A stretch of 64,000 bases of DNA from Lottia gigantea (GCF_000327385.1 NW_008707710.1:186001-250000); one strand, 5' to 3'. Shown: positions 34,231-45,479, counted from the first letter of the stretch. Notes: generated by a model not told the origin, from the sequence alone. Translations and numbers: made by a program.

Positions 34231-34510
34231 TAATCTGTGATAACCTATCTTTAAAATGCAGATCCCAAAACACAATTGGCCTCAGTTGATTTCCTTTTCT
34301 CAACTTTCTTTGACTGTTTTGATACATTTTTATTAATTAGATTACAACATAATAACATCCACATAAATTGAAATAAAGAAATTCTATAAACAACAGTGTC
34401 TATTTTTCAACAGCAATTAATTACCATTATTGCCCATAAATCTCTTTAGTCTATGTGAAACATGGCCGACAGCTGGGCTGACGTAGAGTGAAATTACTTT
34501 ATCTTGTAAC

Positions 34511-34801
34511 CATCTTCACAATGTCAAGCTACTCCGAACTTTGTCTCATACCTTGACTGCAACTGCCACCTTTCTTTAATCAAGGAATGCAGCTATTTGA
34601 ATGGATTGTATGCCAGATAATTCAGCCAATCAGAGCCCTCGACAGAAGGTCTGTAACTGTTATGACTCTGTCAAGGACTGTGATTGGCTGTATTCATTAA
34701 TGTACAATCCAACGAAATCGATGCATTTACAAACTTCTGTGAAGGTGGCTATTGCAGTCAAGGTATTAGACAGTTTGTAATAGCTTGACAATGTGAAGAT
34801 G
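34511..34801. mobile_element. Foldback MITE, family G copy 4 (most complete)
   Basis: A 291-bp element whose two halves are inverted copies. The outer ends are CATCTTCACAATGTCAAGCT and AGCTTGACAATGTGAAGATG. Inner landmarks are CATACCTTGACTGCAACTGC against GCTATTGCAGTCAAGGTAT, and GGATTGTATGCCAGATAAT against ATTAATGTACAATCC. Arms are about 140 bp with a short centre, so it should form a long imperfect hairpin if transcribed. No coding. Confidence 0.85.
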
Positions 34802-35231
34802 CTGATCAAAAAGATCAATCACACAAAAAAGTAGTGACTAGTCTTGTTCAATAAAAATTTGTGAGAACATTAACATGCTTGGCCTCAGAATTTTTTATGA
34901 AATCCAAACAACTACACATTTTTTCCATGTTTGTCCCTCCAACCTGTATCAATTACAGAGGGAAATAGAAAAGAGAGAATAGAAAATTCCAGATTGTTTC
35001 CTGGATTGAATCCTGGTTCATTAGGTTAATGCACGATACATTCTATATATAAATGTCAGTCCAACTCAGTCTGTAGTTGTTTACAGAAGTTATTAATATC
35101 ATTGAGACACAATTTAATCCCTGTCTCAAGATCTAGTACGTCTGAACTGTATTTTCCACAAGACACAATCAGCATGATATTCAAAATAATGACCTTGGTA
35201 ATGTGGAATCTGAAGCTAGTTTTAAACCTTA

Positions 35232-35826
35232 AGCCCTGTTTACATTAAGGCGATAAAATCGCTAAATTGTTACTGTTTACACTACTACAATTATGAGCGA
35301 TCCGAGAACAGTTTCATAATAGTAGTATAAACAATCTACAGTTTAAGATACATTTTAAAGGGACAGGTTGGTCATTTTTTGTGACCAATCATACTTTAGT
35401 CTCAAACTGGAATTTTTTAGCTGAGCTAATCAGTAATAGTGTTCACAGCTCACAGTCAAAATTTGAGCCTTCAAATCCTTGTGTGTCAAGAATTATCTGA
35501 GTTTGAATGTTAAAATGACGACTCATCAATTTAAAAGACATATATAGAAATAGTGAGTAAAATTCTTAGTTTGAAGTAATTTTAAAGGAATGGTGAGATT
35601 TTTGTACATTTCTAGTACTTCTGAAGACTATTTACATATTTTCAAGACTCAAATCAACCCCTCAAAATGGCACACCTGTCATTGTAATGCAAATCATCGC
35701 AAAAGAGGTAATTGTATATGTCCTACTAACCCTGATGAAGACAAAAACAATACCTATGCCAGCCATTTCATCAGCTCAACTGTAATTTATCATCTGTCAG
35801 AAAACAGATAAATTTGTAACAGGGCT
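35232..35826. mobile_element. PIF/Harbinger-like MITE, interrupted by a family A MITE
   Basis: The ends AGCCCTGTTTACATT and TTTGTAACAGGGCT are inverted and flanked on both sides by TTA, the 3-bp target duplication known for PIF/Harbinger transposons. Inside lies a family A element (35,355-35,687) that inserted later. Without it the host element is about 260 bp and contains a second inverted pair (TTTACACTACTA against TAGTAGTATAAA). Non-coding. Confidence 0.7.
35355..35687 (+). mobile_element. MITE family A copy 3, nested
   Basis: It begins TTAAAGGGACAGGTTGGTCA and ends GGCACACCTGTCATTGTAA. The right TTAA has changed to GTAA. Interior blocks are as in copy 1 (GACATATATAGAAATAGTGA, CATTTCTAGTACTTCTGAAG). 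It lies inside the TTA-flanked element, so it is the younger insertion. The 73-codon frame at 35,590 is incidental. Confidence 0.88.
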
Positions 35827-35879
35827 TTAAGCAAGGAAACCAGACTTTTATTGCTAATGTATATCATTTTACTACAAGC

Positions 35880-36415
35880 AAAATAGAACAGAACACCTGA
35901 TGCCACTCTGAAATTTGATTTGTCAAATTTGCATTCCCATCAGTGTCAGTGGCATTTCTAAGAAAGGGTGAAATAGAGGTCATAGAATTGCCAAGAGGGA
36001 CTTAAATGCAAATTTTCCTATGCTCAGTGATAAGAACTCTGAAAGCAGGTGGGGGGATAGCATATAGAATCAGTTTCAACACAAACGAGTCTGACAAAGT
36101 GAATTTGCACTCAAAATAAATGCATTATAGAAAGCTTTACAAAACAAGGGGATATACTTGAAAAGTGTATTTGGTGCAGAACACTGAATTGCTAAGTTAA
36201 AGGCAGAACACCGGATGCCAGTATAAAACTGGATCCTTCCATTAGCAGACACCAATTCTTATTTCTTTGGTATTCTGTCACATAAATTTAAGTGTATTCA
36301 AAATTACACTCATTGAGTGTTAGAAAATGAATTTGCACTCAAATTAAACAAAGTATAGAAATTTTTTATACAGATAATATAATTGAAAGGTACACTTGGT
36401 GCGAAACATCATGTA
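35880..36415 (+). repeat. Old partial duplication
   Basis: TGAATTTGCACTCAAAATAA at about 36,100 returns as TGAATTTGCACTCAAATTAA at about 36,330, followed in both by ATAGAAA, a TTGAAA(A)G block and TTGGTGC. AGAACACC(T/G)GATGCCA occurs at about 35,890 and 36,205. These are diverged duplicated blocks with unequal spacing. No coding capacity. Confidence 0.5.
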
Positions 36416-36703
36416 GAGAATACATTAAATTACACTTATACAAAATGTCAATTCTTCTTCCTGATTGGATTTGAATTGCCTTCAATTATTTAAAAATTTT
36501 CTTGATAGAGCAGTAATTGTTGTCCATAAGTGTGTTGTGTAATTCTCAAGAATATCAAAATCTTTTAAAGTGTACACTTGTCTTTCTAGGTTAGATCATC
36601 CTGTTCCTTCCTCTGAATTGTTTAAAAGGTAAGTCAATCTGATCAAAATGGAGGACCTACAAATGGTTTCAATTATCTATGCTAGACACCTGTAGCTATC
36701 TGT

Positions 36704-36955
36704 ATCTGAATAGCGCTCAATATATCTGAATATCTAAATCTTAATATGTCTGAATATCTCTAACTACATATCTCTGTCTTCTGAATGTCTCTAACTATAT
36801 CTGAATGTCTGTAAAAATATCTGAATGATGTCTCTTAAAAAATCTGAATGTCTTTTAACTATATCTGAATGTCTGTAAAAATATCTGAATGATGTCTCTT
36901 AAAAAATCTGAATGTCTTTTAAATATAACTGAATGTCTCTAACTCTATCTGAACC
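36704..36955 (+). repeat. Tandem repeat of TCTGAATGTCT words
   Basis: Irregular 20-30-bp words (ATATCTGAATGTCTCTAACT) contain a cleaner duplicated block of about 64 bp (AATGTCTGTAAAAATATCTG, then AATGATGTCTCTTAAAAAAT) in two copies at about 36,800-36,925. Confidence 0.85.
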
Positions 36956-37383
36956 TTGCCACTCTGTTCCACACTTCGAAACTCAGAGTTAACAAAAAAC
37001 ATCTGATTAAATTGATACAAACTTAACTCCAAAAAAAATCTGTTATTAAAATTTTAAATCTTATAAATTTTCTAGCCAAAACTTAAGACTGTTACTTTAA
37101 GCTGACTGATATGAAAATGTTATTTACTTAGTAACGGTATTAGTACTTTGAGATGTCAAAACAGCCTGTTTCTGGCATTTTTTATCTTCACACCTACCTC
37201 CATGAACTATAAACAAAGTTAATCTATCCCACAATTCTACAGATCAACTGATTTACACAATCAAGTTAAGAAAATAGATCAAATGGAAGAATCTTTTACA
37301 TGTACTTCATTGAACTAATAAAGTCATTTGTAAGGATAATATACATGAACATATTTTAAACTCCACCTAAACAAAATTGTAAT

Positions 37384-37645
37384 TCTTTATGGGGCAATAT
37401 GCAAACTTGTCATTATCAAAAAATTCTAAAGTATGTTATTTATATCTATATATCACCTTGATCAAACTGAATTTGTTTTAAAAGGGTTAATTGAAAACTG
37501 AGAGTACTAATTGTTAATTAGGCATAGTCTTGACTTGACTTGATATTATTAGTTAAAAACTTTAGAATAAGTAAGAGAAATAATTCTAGATGTTTATTTT
37601 GCTTAAAAATCTCCTCAAAAGCATAAACGAACTTTAAAAACGCTG
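37384..37645 (+). mobile_element. MITE family B, partial copy
   Basis: It matches the left half of the 57,733 element in the same orientation (TTATTTATATCTATATA, GAAAACTGAGAGTACTAATT, AACTTTAGAATAAGTA, AACGAACTTTAAAAACG). The right third is missing, and the left end is diverged. Confidence 0.65.
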
Positions 37646-37732
37646 GCACACTTGAGATTTTACTCAAGATTCGAGTTGACGACAAACATCAGCGACCAAG
37701 ACTGTTTATGTAACCACACCCTTAGAGCCAAG
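37622..37732 (+). CDS. Possible exon overlapping a MITE edge
   Basis: A frame of 37 codons is open up to donor GAGCCAAG|GTAAAC. Its second part is protein-like and GC-richer (LRFYSRFELTTNISDQDCLC, then NHTLRAK), but its first codons fall in family B sequence and the acceptor (CTCCTCAAAAG) is poor. Either an exon whose true start is further in, or chance. No family recognised. Confidence 0.2.
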
Positions 37733-38012
37733 GTAAACTAGAAGATATGTGCTGTAAAAAATACATTACATCTAAAAATCTAGTCAACCAAATAGACATT
37801 AATCAAACTAGTAAAATGGAACGTGGAAAATTCCTAATGGAAACTGTCCAGGAATTGAACAACAAGAGAAAAACAGGAAGCATATTTTAGCAATATTCAC
37901 TTCCTATATTGATTACCATTTTTTATGGTGTCGAATCATCACATTAAAATGGCTAAACCAGAATAGTAACTGCAGTTATTCATGCAATAAAGGACAAAAT
38001 ATAAATACACAT

Positions 38013-38360
38013 TTAAAGGGACTGGTAAACCATTTTTTTTACCTACCATACTTTAGTCTCAGAAACGTGAGTTTTTTAGCTAAGCCAATCAGATATAGTG
38101 TTCAAAGCTCACCGTCGGCTTTTGAGCCTTCAAATCCATATGTGTCCAGAATTATCCGCAATTGAATGGTAAAATGACGACTCGTCAATTTAAGATATTC
38201 TGTGATATAAAGAAAAAACATATATAGAAAAAGTGAGTAAAATTTCTAGTTTGAAGAATTTTTAAAGGAGTTGTGCGATTTTCGCACATTTCTAGTACTT
38301 CTGAAGACTATTTACAAATAATCCAGATCAACCCCCGAAATGGCGCACTTGTCCCTTTAA
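38013..38360 (+). mobile_element. MITE family A copy 4, complete
   Basis: TTAAAGGGACTGGTAAACCA to GGCGCACTTGTCCCTTTAA, with TTAA on both sides; 348 bp. The interior is about 85% like copy 1. It faces copy 5, which begins 77 bp downstream in the opposite orientation. Confidence 0.9.
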
Positions 38361-38436
38361 AGATATAAATCTAAATGAAATGTAATTAGGTTTTCTAAAA
38401 TTTGTATGTGTATTGGGGACACTAATGACATAAATT

Positions 38437-38705
38437 TTTCTTTATTAGAAATGTACGAAAAATCGCATAATTCCTTTAAAAATACTTCAAACTAGGAATT
38501 TTACTCACTATTTCTATATATGTTTGTTATATATATCACAGAGTATCTTAATTCATTTTAACATTCAATCGTGGATAATTCTCCACACAATTGGATTTAA
38601 AGGCTCAAATATATTTTGACGGTGAGCTGTGAACACTATTACTGATAGACTTGGCTAAAAATTCTGAGACTAAAGTATGATGAGTCCAAAAAAACAAGAA
38701 CTCAT
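38437..38705 (-). mobile_element. MITE family A copy 5, minus orientation
   Basis: It carries the reversed family A interior (GAAATGTACGAAAAATCGCA, CACTATTTCTATATATG, TGAACACTATTACTGATAG). Both ends are decayed or missing. With copy 4 it forms an inverted pair of about 270 bp per arm. Confidence 0.8.
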
Positions 38706-39240
38706 TTAACATTCTACCGGTTGTTAACCAGACTTTTACAATGCATTTCTAAAATACATAAATGAATCTACATTACATTTCTTTAACCTTTCAATATATA
38801 ATAATTCACCTTCTAAGTTATTTAAAAAAAAAAAAAATTGGCAAGTTTTTTAACAAATATCAACAACATGTATATATTGAATCTATTTCTGTAATCTGAC
38901 TAATGTCCTCATTCTCATTGAACTAACATCCATGTTATCTTATTAAATTATCCTTTGTGAATTGAACTTGTCAGTACAGCAATTTGTACTAAATCTAGAT
39001 CTAATTTAATCAAAACGGAGGCCATCACTGTCTTGCAGAATACTATAACTAGTAATAAGCAATGACATTAAGTGTTCTCCAATTTATCAAAGATTAGTTC
39101 GCGATAGCTTGGGGATATATTTGATTTTTAAAACAATGGGCCTATTACATTATTCAGATTTTACATATAGGAATGCTACTAATAGATGATGCCAGGACTA
39201 CATGAGCGAATGATGTAATTATGAATGTATATTTCAAAAA

Positions 39241-39557
39241 TGAAAATGAAATGAATGGAGTTTTACATCCTCCTCTTCTGCACCTAATTCGGCTAATGAA
39301 GATGGTCAACGCCATACAGTGTGCAATAAGGAAATTTTGCCAGAACAGCGGCATTAGCCTACTCTTTTCGATTTTCAACTGACAAGGGATCCTTAACATG
39401 CACTGCCTGTACGATTGGACGCTTTTTCCATGTCTGACCCTCTTACCTACATCACTGACAGGGGGAGACCAGGTTGAGAAATTCATCGGTATAATTGCGA
39501 ACCCCAGACTTTCAAGTTCGCAAGCAAGAATCTAACTCATTGAGCCACCGCGGCTCC
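39241..39557 (-). mobile_element. SINE family C, near full length
   Basis: A minus-strand copy with the tRNA head complete: the plus-strand end is ACTCATTGAGCCACCGCGGC, the complement of the A box. The B-box-side block is AACCCCAGACTTTCAAG. The body is typical. A target duplication was not clear. The 110-codon minus frame (39,154-39,486) lies mostly within it and is not a gene. Confidence 0.85.
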
Positions 39558-39926
39558 AAACGAATAGATGTCAATATATTTTATAATCATACTTAAGTTA
39601 AATGTTTACTGATGTCAATTTGTATTATCTATCCTTCAAATTAACTTAGTAATGAAATATCAAAGGCTGTCTTAAGAACAATCTCTAAATAAAAAAGGCT
39701 AACGAATAACCCTGTTGCCTCTAATTTTCTTCTGATCTAAAACAGCTATTCAATTTTGTAGAAGAGAAAAATGAAAGTTCAATAATACATCATTATATAG
39801 GTGTAAAATTAGCGCCATTTTACTTTGAGGTAGTGTGAAGCAGGAAATCTTCCGCTATCAATTACAGACTATCAAAGCCACAAGAAGCCTGCAATTCCTG
39901 TGAAAATGACAGTTTTATTATACTCA

Positions 39927-40124
39927 TTAGCTCTTTCCCTTTCCCATTAACAAGCCTTTTAACTTTACATTAATCATACCCTGTTGATCAGGTCTATGGA
40001 ACAAATCTATGTAATCCAAATTATCCAGTAAACAATCGAACCAGCTGCCAATTTCATTGACATTTCCAGTCCAATCTAGTGGAATAATGACCTTACTTAC
40101 TATTGACGATCCAAATATGTCCAT
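39927..40124 (-). CDS. Coding-like open frame, unknown
   Basis: ATG to TAA, 65 codons on the minus strand, with a composition unusual for this AT-rich DNA (two Trp, many Asp and Gly; part: VIIPLDWTGNVNEIGSWFDC, then DLFHRPDQQG). A TAATAAAA signal lies about 10 nt after the stop. No good acceptor upstream, no signal peptide or membrane segment, no copy elsewhere in the window. It could be a last exon, a pseudogene piece or chance. Not recognised. Confidence 0.25.
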   Translation of the reverse strand: MDIFGSSIVSKVIIPLDWTGNVNEIGSWFDCLLDNLDYIDLFHRPDQQGMINVKLKGLLMGKGKS

Positions 40125-40567
40125 TGAATTAAGGTAGACATTTTGGAAATGACAAGTGTTCTCATTGAGATTTCTTCAGACTGAAGAATACTAATCTGAA
40201 TTGCTTCTAATAATAAAATGTCATATTGGCAGACTTGTTAAAATGGTCCAGACTTCATTTATTTTGACTTTTATACGATTCAAATAAAATCAAGTGAATT
40301 GTCTATTTCACATTATACCAGTGGTAGAGTTTCTAAAGCTGTCTCCATACTAGTCTTATTTCAATCAGTAATCTTGATAGGTGACCATATGTCATGCAAC
40401 CCTTTTAAAGGTTATAGAGACAAACATGTTTATATCTCTGCACTAAATACCAGATTATCAAGAGAGTTATTTTGGTTGGCCTTGGCTTAACAAAAACTTA
40501 AATAAGCCAATCAAAGGAACTTCAAAAGCGAATCGAAACATAAAAATGATTTTACCAACAGTTTAAC

Positions 40568-40779
40568 TGTCATGGAAAAAGCATCTAGTGGTCCCAAAGT
40601 GACAATAAACCAAGGTTCTGTGTACTACAGATCCCTTGACAGTTGGAAATCGGTAGAGAGCAGGCTAATGCTGCTGTCTTATCAAATTTCCCTCAGTATA
40701 CACTACGTAGCATTGCCCGCCTTCAATAGCTCAATTATGTGCAGAAAAGTAGGATGTAAAACTCCATTGATATTTTTTT
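40568..40779 (+). mobile_element. SINE family C, plus strand, 5'-truncated
   Basis: GTCATGGAAAAAGCATCTAG, then CAATAAACCAAGG, ATCCCTTGACAGTTGGAAAT, GCTAATGCTGCTGTC and GCAGAAAAGTAGGATGTAAA: the sense strand of the family C body, beginning after the tRNA head. The 86-codon frame at 40,572 is inside it. Confidence 0.8.
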
Positions 40780-41847
40780 TTATTTGCAGAAGTTCAGAGA
40801 AAAATGAAAATACAGGCAATGATATAAACTGAATAAAAACCTGGAGCAGACGTCTTAAGAAAGGTACTTAAAGAAGTTAGTGCACACAAGTCAGGCATAG
40901 ACAGAACCAACAGTGGTAATGGTTTTTACATTCACAGTTTTTCTGTTATTAACATAACAATAAATCCACCGCCCCCCCTTCTTTTTCAGATGAAATGAAA
41001 GTGCAAGAAGTTCACTGATCTCTATTTCAAACAATTTTTTAAGACATTAATTTTTATGGTTCTTCATTGATTCATTAATGAATAAACCAAATAAATGACA
41101 TCAGTATAAGCTATGTGGACTCTCTGATAGGATGCCAAGTTGAAAAGCCTGGTCATGGAGAGGCATAAGGTGTTCTTGCAGGGTGAGTACACCCTGCTGT
41201 GCTAGATATACTGTAGCAGTAGTACTCAGGCTTTTTGTGTAAAATTAATATACCAAATAAACAATATAAGACTCTTCAAAAGCCATGTTGAGTTGACAGT
41301 AACTTAACTTTAAGGGATACAAATTTGATTATTGGTACAACCATTGAGTACAGTTCCACAAAAGAGTTATATCATCGCCATAATCTGGAACCATAATCAA
41401 TAAGCACTTATTCATATCTGTTAAACATAAGTCTACAGAAATCTCAAGGTAGCAGAAAATATTAAGGCTTATTTTCCTGCAAAAAAAATCAGAACTTTGT
41501 CAGTTTAAACTCTTGACATGACAGAATAAATTGTCTCATTCAGAGTGTTTATTATCCGAGAATTCTCATTATCTGAAAATTAATTCTGCTGATAGAAATC
41601 CCTGACTAGTTTATAACACCATGTTATTTTCTGTACCTATTTACGTTCACAGCTAGAACATCCTGATTTTCTGAAATGACTAGTCTCCAAACAGCATGCA
41701 ATAAATGGCACTGCATGGAACATTTATAACATAATAGCATACTTTGATATACTGAAATTACTACAAATAATCTATTGTATAAGAAAAATAAATGCTGATT
41801 TCTATATAGATCTACAAACTTATTCTTTAAATTGTCTTTAAAAAGAT
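40780..41847. other. Unassigned, with a weak family K piece
   Basis: AT-rich. At about 41,075-41,215 the order AATAAACCAAATAAA, GGCATAAGGTGTTCTTGCAG and GAGTACACCCTGCTGTG resembles family K (AATAAACAAACTAAG, GTATCAGGTGTCTAG, AGCATACCCTG). Nothing else seen. Confidence 0.4.
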
Positions 41848-42058
41848 TTAAAGGAGCATTCTGTTATTTTTCTTGGTTGAAAATCTTTTTCCCTAATTCA
41901 TGATAATTTAACACCAAAATCTCAAGGAACGTGTCCCTTGATGTATCTGAAAGTTTTAACTAAAATAAACCACTTTACATTAACTGTACTGATTTGAGTT
42001 AAATAGAATAATGTAGAGAAATATGTCTCCAACTTATTCTAAGGTTTCAACTCATAAT
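41848..42058 (-). mobile_element. MITE family B, half copy
   Basis: It starts with TTAAAGGAGCATTCTGTTAT, a good family B end with TTAA. It continues in reverse orientation (CACCAAAATCTCAAGGAACG, GTATCTGAAAGTTTTAAC, TAGAGAAATATGTCTCC) to about 42,058, where the 40-bp tandem array begins. The other half is not found on the far side of the array. Confidence 0.7.
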
Positions 42059-42062
42059 GTCA

Positions 42063-43090
42063 AACAATCTCATTTGTAAATTACACAAAATCTAATAAGG
42101 AAACCATCAGATTTGTAAATTACACAAAATCTAATAAGGAACACCACCTGATTTGTAAATTACACAAAATCTAATAAGGAACACCACCTGATTCGAAAAT
42201 TACACAAAATCTAATAAGGAAACCATCTGATTTGTAAATTACACAAATTCTAATAAGGAACACCATCTGATTTGTAAATTACACAAAATCTAATAAGGGA
42301 CACCATCTGATTTGTAAATTACACAAATAAGGAAACCATCTGATTTGTAAATTACACAAACTCCAATAAGGAAACCATCTGATTTGTAAATTACACAAAC
42401 TCTAATAAGGAAACCATCTGATTTGTAAATTACACAAACTCTAATAAGGAACACCATCTGATTTGTAAATTACACAAAATCTAATAAGGGACACCATCTG
42501 ATTTGTAAATTACACAAAATCTAATAAGGAAACCATCTGATTTGTAAATTACACAAACTCCAATAAGGAACACCATCTGATTTGTAAATTACAAAAAATC
42601 TAATAAGAAACACCATTTGATTTGTAAATTACAAAAAATCTAATAAGAAACACCATTTGATTTGTAAATTACACAAAATCTAATAAGAAACACAACCTGA
42701 TTTGAAAATTACACAAACTCTAATCAGGAACACAACTTGATTCGAAAATTACACAAACTCTAATAAGGAACACCATCTGATTTGTAAATTACACAAAATC
42801 TAATAAGAAACACCATCTGATTTGTAAATTACACAAATTCTAATAAGGAAACCATCTGATTTGTAAATTACACAAACTAATCAGGAACACAGCCTAATTC
42901 GAAAATTACACAAACTCTTATCAGGAACACCACGTGATCTGCAAATCACACAAACTATAACCATGAACACACATTATGAACACCACATGATCTGTAAATA
43001 ACACTAATCAGGAACATGAACTGATCTGTGAATTACACAAACTCTAAGTATGAACACCACTTGATCTCAACTGATCTGTAAAATACACAA
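42063..43090 (+). repeat. 40-bp minisatellite, about 25 units
   Basis: The unit is CTGATTTGTAAATTACACAA followed by AATCTAATAAGGAACACCAT (40 bp); a 39-bp form has AAACCAT. Central units are 90-100% alike, and the last 200 bp is degraded (ATCTGCAAATCACACAAACT). No spacers differ in the way CRISPR spacers do: the whole unit repeats. Confidence 0.95.
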
Positions 43091-44188
43091 ACTCCAACTA
43101 ACGAAAAAAAAATCAACAGATCCCATAACTTCAAACCTAACATATATCATTACATGAGTTAATACTGTATAATTTTCCATCAATCTAGCTGAACTGTCTG
43201 TGTCTATCTATTTGGTATCACCAATGACATGAAAATCATATATTGCTATGACATATGAAGTCTTCTTTATATAAAACACAACCTTGTAACTTACACTAAT
43301 AAAGAAAACTTAATTTAATATCACTCTGTCCTTCTGCTCTGTAATACAAACACTCTTTCCCAAAATTGTTGTTATACACTTTATCAAGAATTGGTGTTAT
43401 TACTGTACTCTTATGTCTTCCACTTTTTCACAAGAAACCAGAAATTGTCCTCACATAACCTAGCAACATGCATTAGACTGGCACCATATTGTATATGTTG
43501 TTATGTTTCCTCACTGTACTTGATGAGAATGATGTAGAATAAAGCAAGTTAAGATTCTGTGTAATGGTTGTCGAGACGTTATAGAGCTGGAAGAAAATAA
43601 CGCCAATCAATCATCCAGTCACTTGATCATGACAGCTCAATAATTAAAGTAATATGCTTCAATATTTCAAATTGAGATTTCCATTATATGAAGTTCTTCT
43701 TCTTGAAAATATTTTGCTATCTTTATCGACAAATTTACACAGGGTTCAATAGACTGCACCTGAAAAAATGGCTTGCATTTTACTATTAAATCACTCAAGA
43801 TATGTGGGTACTACATAATAAGAGGCATAAATTCATGGATCTTTTTTATTCTATAATGATTTAGTACATTTTGTGAAAAGATGAATCGCGGGATTGGCCA
43901 ACCCACAATATCCATAGAATAAAACCACTCCCTTAGGTTGAGTTCACATAGGAGTATACAGTATTTGCTGTACGCTATTCTGTATTCGCTAAACATGAAC
44001 TGCTTACTTGTGATCATCCATTATATGAAGGCATGTGCTTTAAAATTACAATAACAAATACAATACAATTACAAAGGAGTCCTATTGTTTCTAATATATC
44101 CTATTGTACACAATACATTGCAGCTGCCACAGCCGAACATTACGGTATATGTTGCCAGAAAATCAAACTTTCATGACACCTACTATAC
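43091..44188. other. Unassigned stretch
   Basis: AT-rich. A minus-strand acceptor-like GTTATTTTCTTCCAG at about 43,588 is followed by 38 open codons to a TAA near 43,470. The plus strand is also open there, so I do not call it. A short inverted pair (GTTCACATAGG, AACATGAACTG) flanks TATTCGCT-like words at 43,940-44,000. Confidence 0.4.
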
Positions 44189-44407
44189 CAGTGGTTCCCA
44201 ACCTTTTTCATCCTTCACACCCCTGGAGCAATCATCTGGACCTTTCAAACCCCAAAAATTTGTTTCATTCACATTTCCAGCATGTGATGATGAGAGGTGT
44301 TCTCTCAATTTAAAATAAATTTTTCGCCTACACAAGGTTTGCCACACCCCACACCCTAGTCCCACACCCCCAGGGGGTGAAAACACCTCAGGTTTGGAAC
44401 CGGGGCG
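44189..44407. mobile_element. hAT-like MITE, family I copy 1
   Basis: The left end CAGTGGTTCCCAACC and the right end GGTTTGGAACCGGGGCG are inverted, in the style of hAT elements. Both sides carry CTATAC (44,183-44,188 and 44,408-44,413), which would be 6 of an 8-bp target duplication. The interior is shared in reverse with 56,886-57,060 (AATTTGTTTCATTCACATTT, CACACCCTAGTCCCACACCC). Frames of 67-77 codons inside are not genes. Confidence 0.75.
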
Positions 44408-45242
44408 CTATACCATACAATACTCAGGTATACCTTGTTTTGAATAATGCCATCTTATGAGTCCCAGTATAATGAAATTACCTTGTTTGATTTTAGGTAT
44501 CCACATATCCTTCAAAACATGCACCGTATACCCCAATAGTATATTTGCATGCTCAATTAATACAGTTCAATTAACAGCTATCTGTATCACTTAACTACAG
44601 AATAGAAGTAAGACATTCAGTTCATGTACAACTTAACAATATATGCCATATTGACAGACGGAATCTTAATGAAAATATCCCTGTATAGATATTGTTTATG
44701 ACATCATTAATAGAAATATCTGGATTGGTGAAGGTTAATGGCCACCTGAAATGTTATCAGTTTTTTCCTAAAACTACATAAAAAATCTGATGTAAGATTA
44801 TTGAATAAAACTGAGCTATGTCATCATTAATAAATAAACCAAGTACAAACCATGCAAACCGCAAAACTAAACTCGAAATCCAAAAACAACATTTTGGCGA
44901 TATATTTGAAGAATATATGTCTTATAATGATTAACTTATAAAAGTGCAACTATATTCCTTGACCTTTGTCAACACTCAGCTGTTTGAAAAAGGTTTGAAA
45001 ATGATGTAAACAAGTTTCTCAGGTGTTAAATTGTTTTTACCAGCTCTCCAAGGAGTTCATTATTTGTATTTATAATAGGCATGTCTGTGGCTGTCTTTAC
45101 CATATAGCTCTACTGATTTCCCCTGCAGCAGGTCAAATGTGTTTTATGTTGTGGTTTTATATACTTTATCAAGGCCAAGATAAGTTGTTTTCAAACAAAC
45201 TAAATCATGTTTAAAGCTCATTTTTTCTGGCTGTAGCTAGCT
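44408..45242. other. Unassigned, with a family K piece
   Basis: At about 44,803-44,905 AATAAATAAACCAAGTACAA, CTCGAAATCCAAAAACAACA and TTTTGGCGATATATTTG match one end of family K (compare 46,840-47,110 in reverse). The rest is AT-rich. A membrane-like 63-codon frame at 45,023 has no further support. Confidence 0.4.
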
Positions 45243-45407
45243 ATGCAGTGTGCAATCAGTAAATTTGTCAATGAGTATGATACTACACTGCCTCTGATTT
45301 GGGGATGCAATGGGGAGTATTTTGCAGGATCTAATCTAGTTTGTTGTGTAAAAGTCTATTGCCTATGAATAAGTTCATTTATCCTTTATAATTTCATTCT
45401 TCAAATA

Positions 45408-45472
45408 TAAACGGGTATGGATAATTTCAGGACAGATCACTGCAAAAAGGTTTGGCCAAGGCCAAGATATTG
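45408..45472 (+). mobile_element. SINE family D fragment
   Basis: AACGGGTATGGATAATTTCA, then GACAGATCACTGCAAAAAGG and TTTGGCCAAGGCCAAG, correspond to the 3' body of the SINE at 470-705. No head. A family C scrap (GCAGTGTGCAATCAG) lies at 45,245. Confidence 0.55.
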
Positions 45473-45479
45473 AGAACCT

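Noticed and set aside
39154-39486. 110-codon minus-strand frame
   Set aside because: It lies mostly inside a family C SINE; similar frames in other copies are broken.
40299-40490. 63-codon plus-strand frame with fair composition
   Set aside because: No splice sites or family match, and it is not clearly separated from background.
42063-43090. Array that might suggest CRISPR (repeat of about 40 bp, regular)
   Set aside because: The entire unit repeats with no unique spacers, and the context is clearly eukaryotic.
43470-43584. Minus-strand block after a strong acceptor-like TATTTTCTTCCAG
   Set aside because: Both strands are open over the same bases and the composition is Ser/Asn/Thr-rich as expected from AT-rich DNA.
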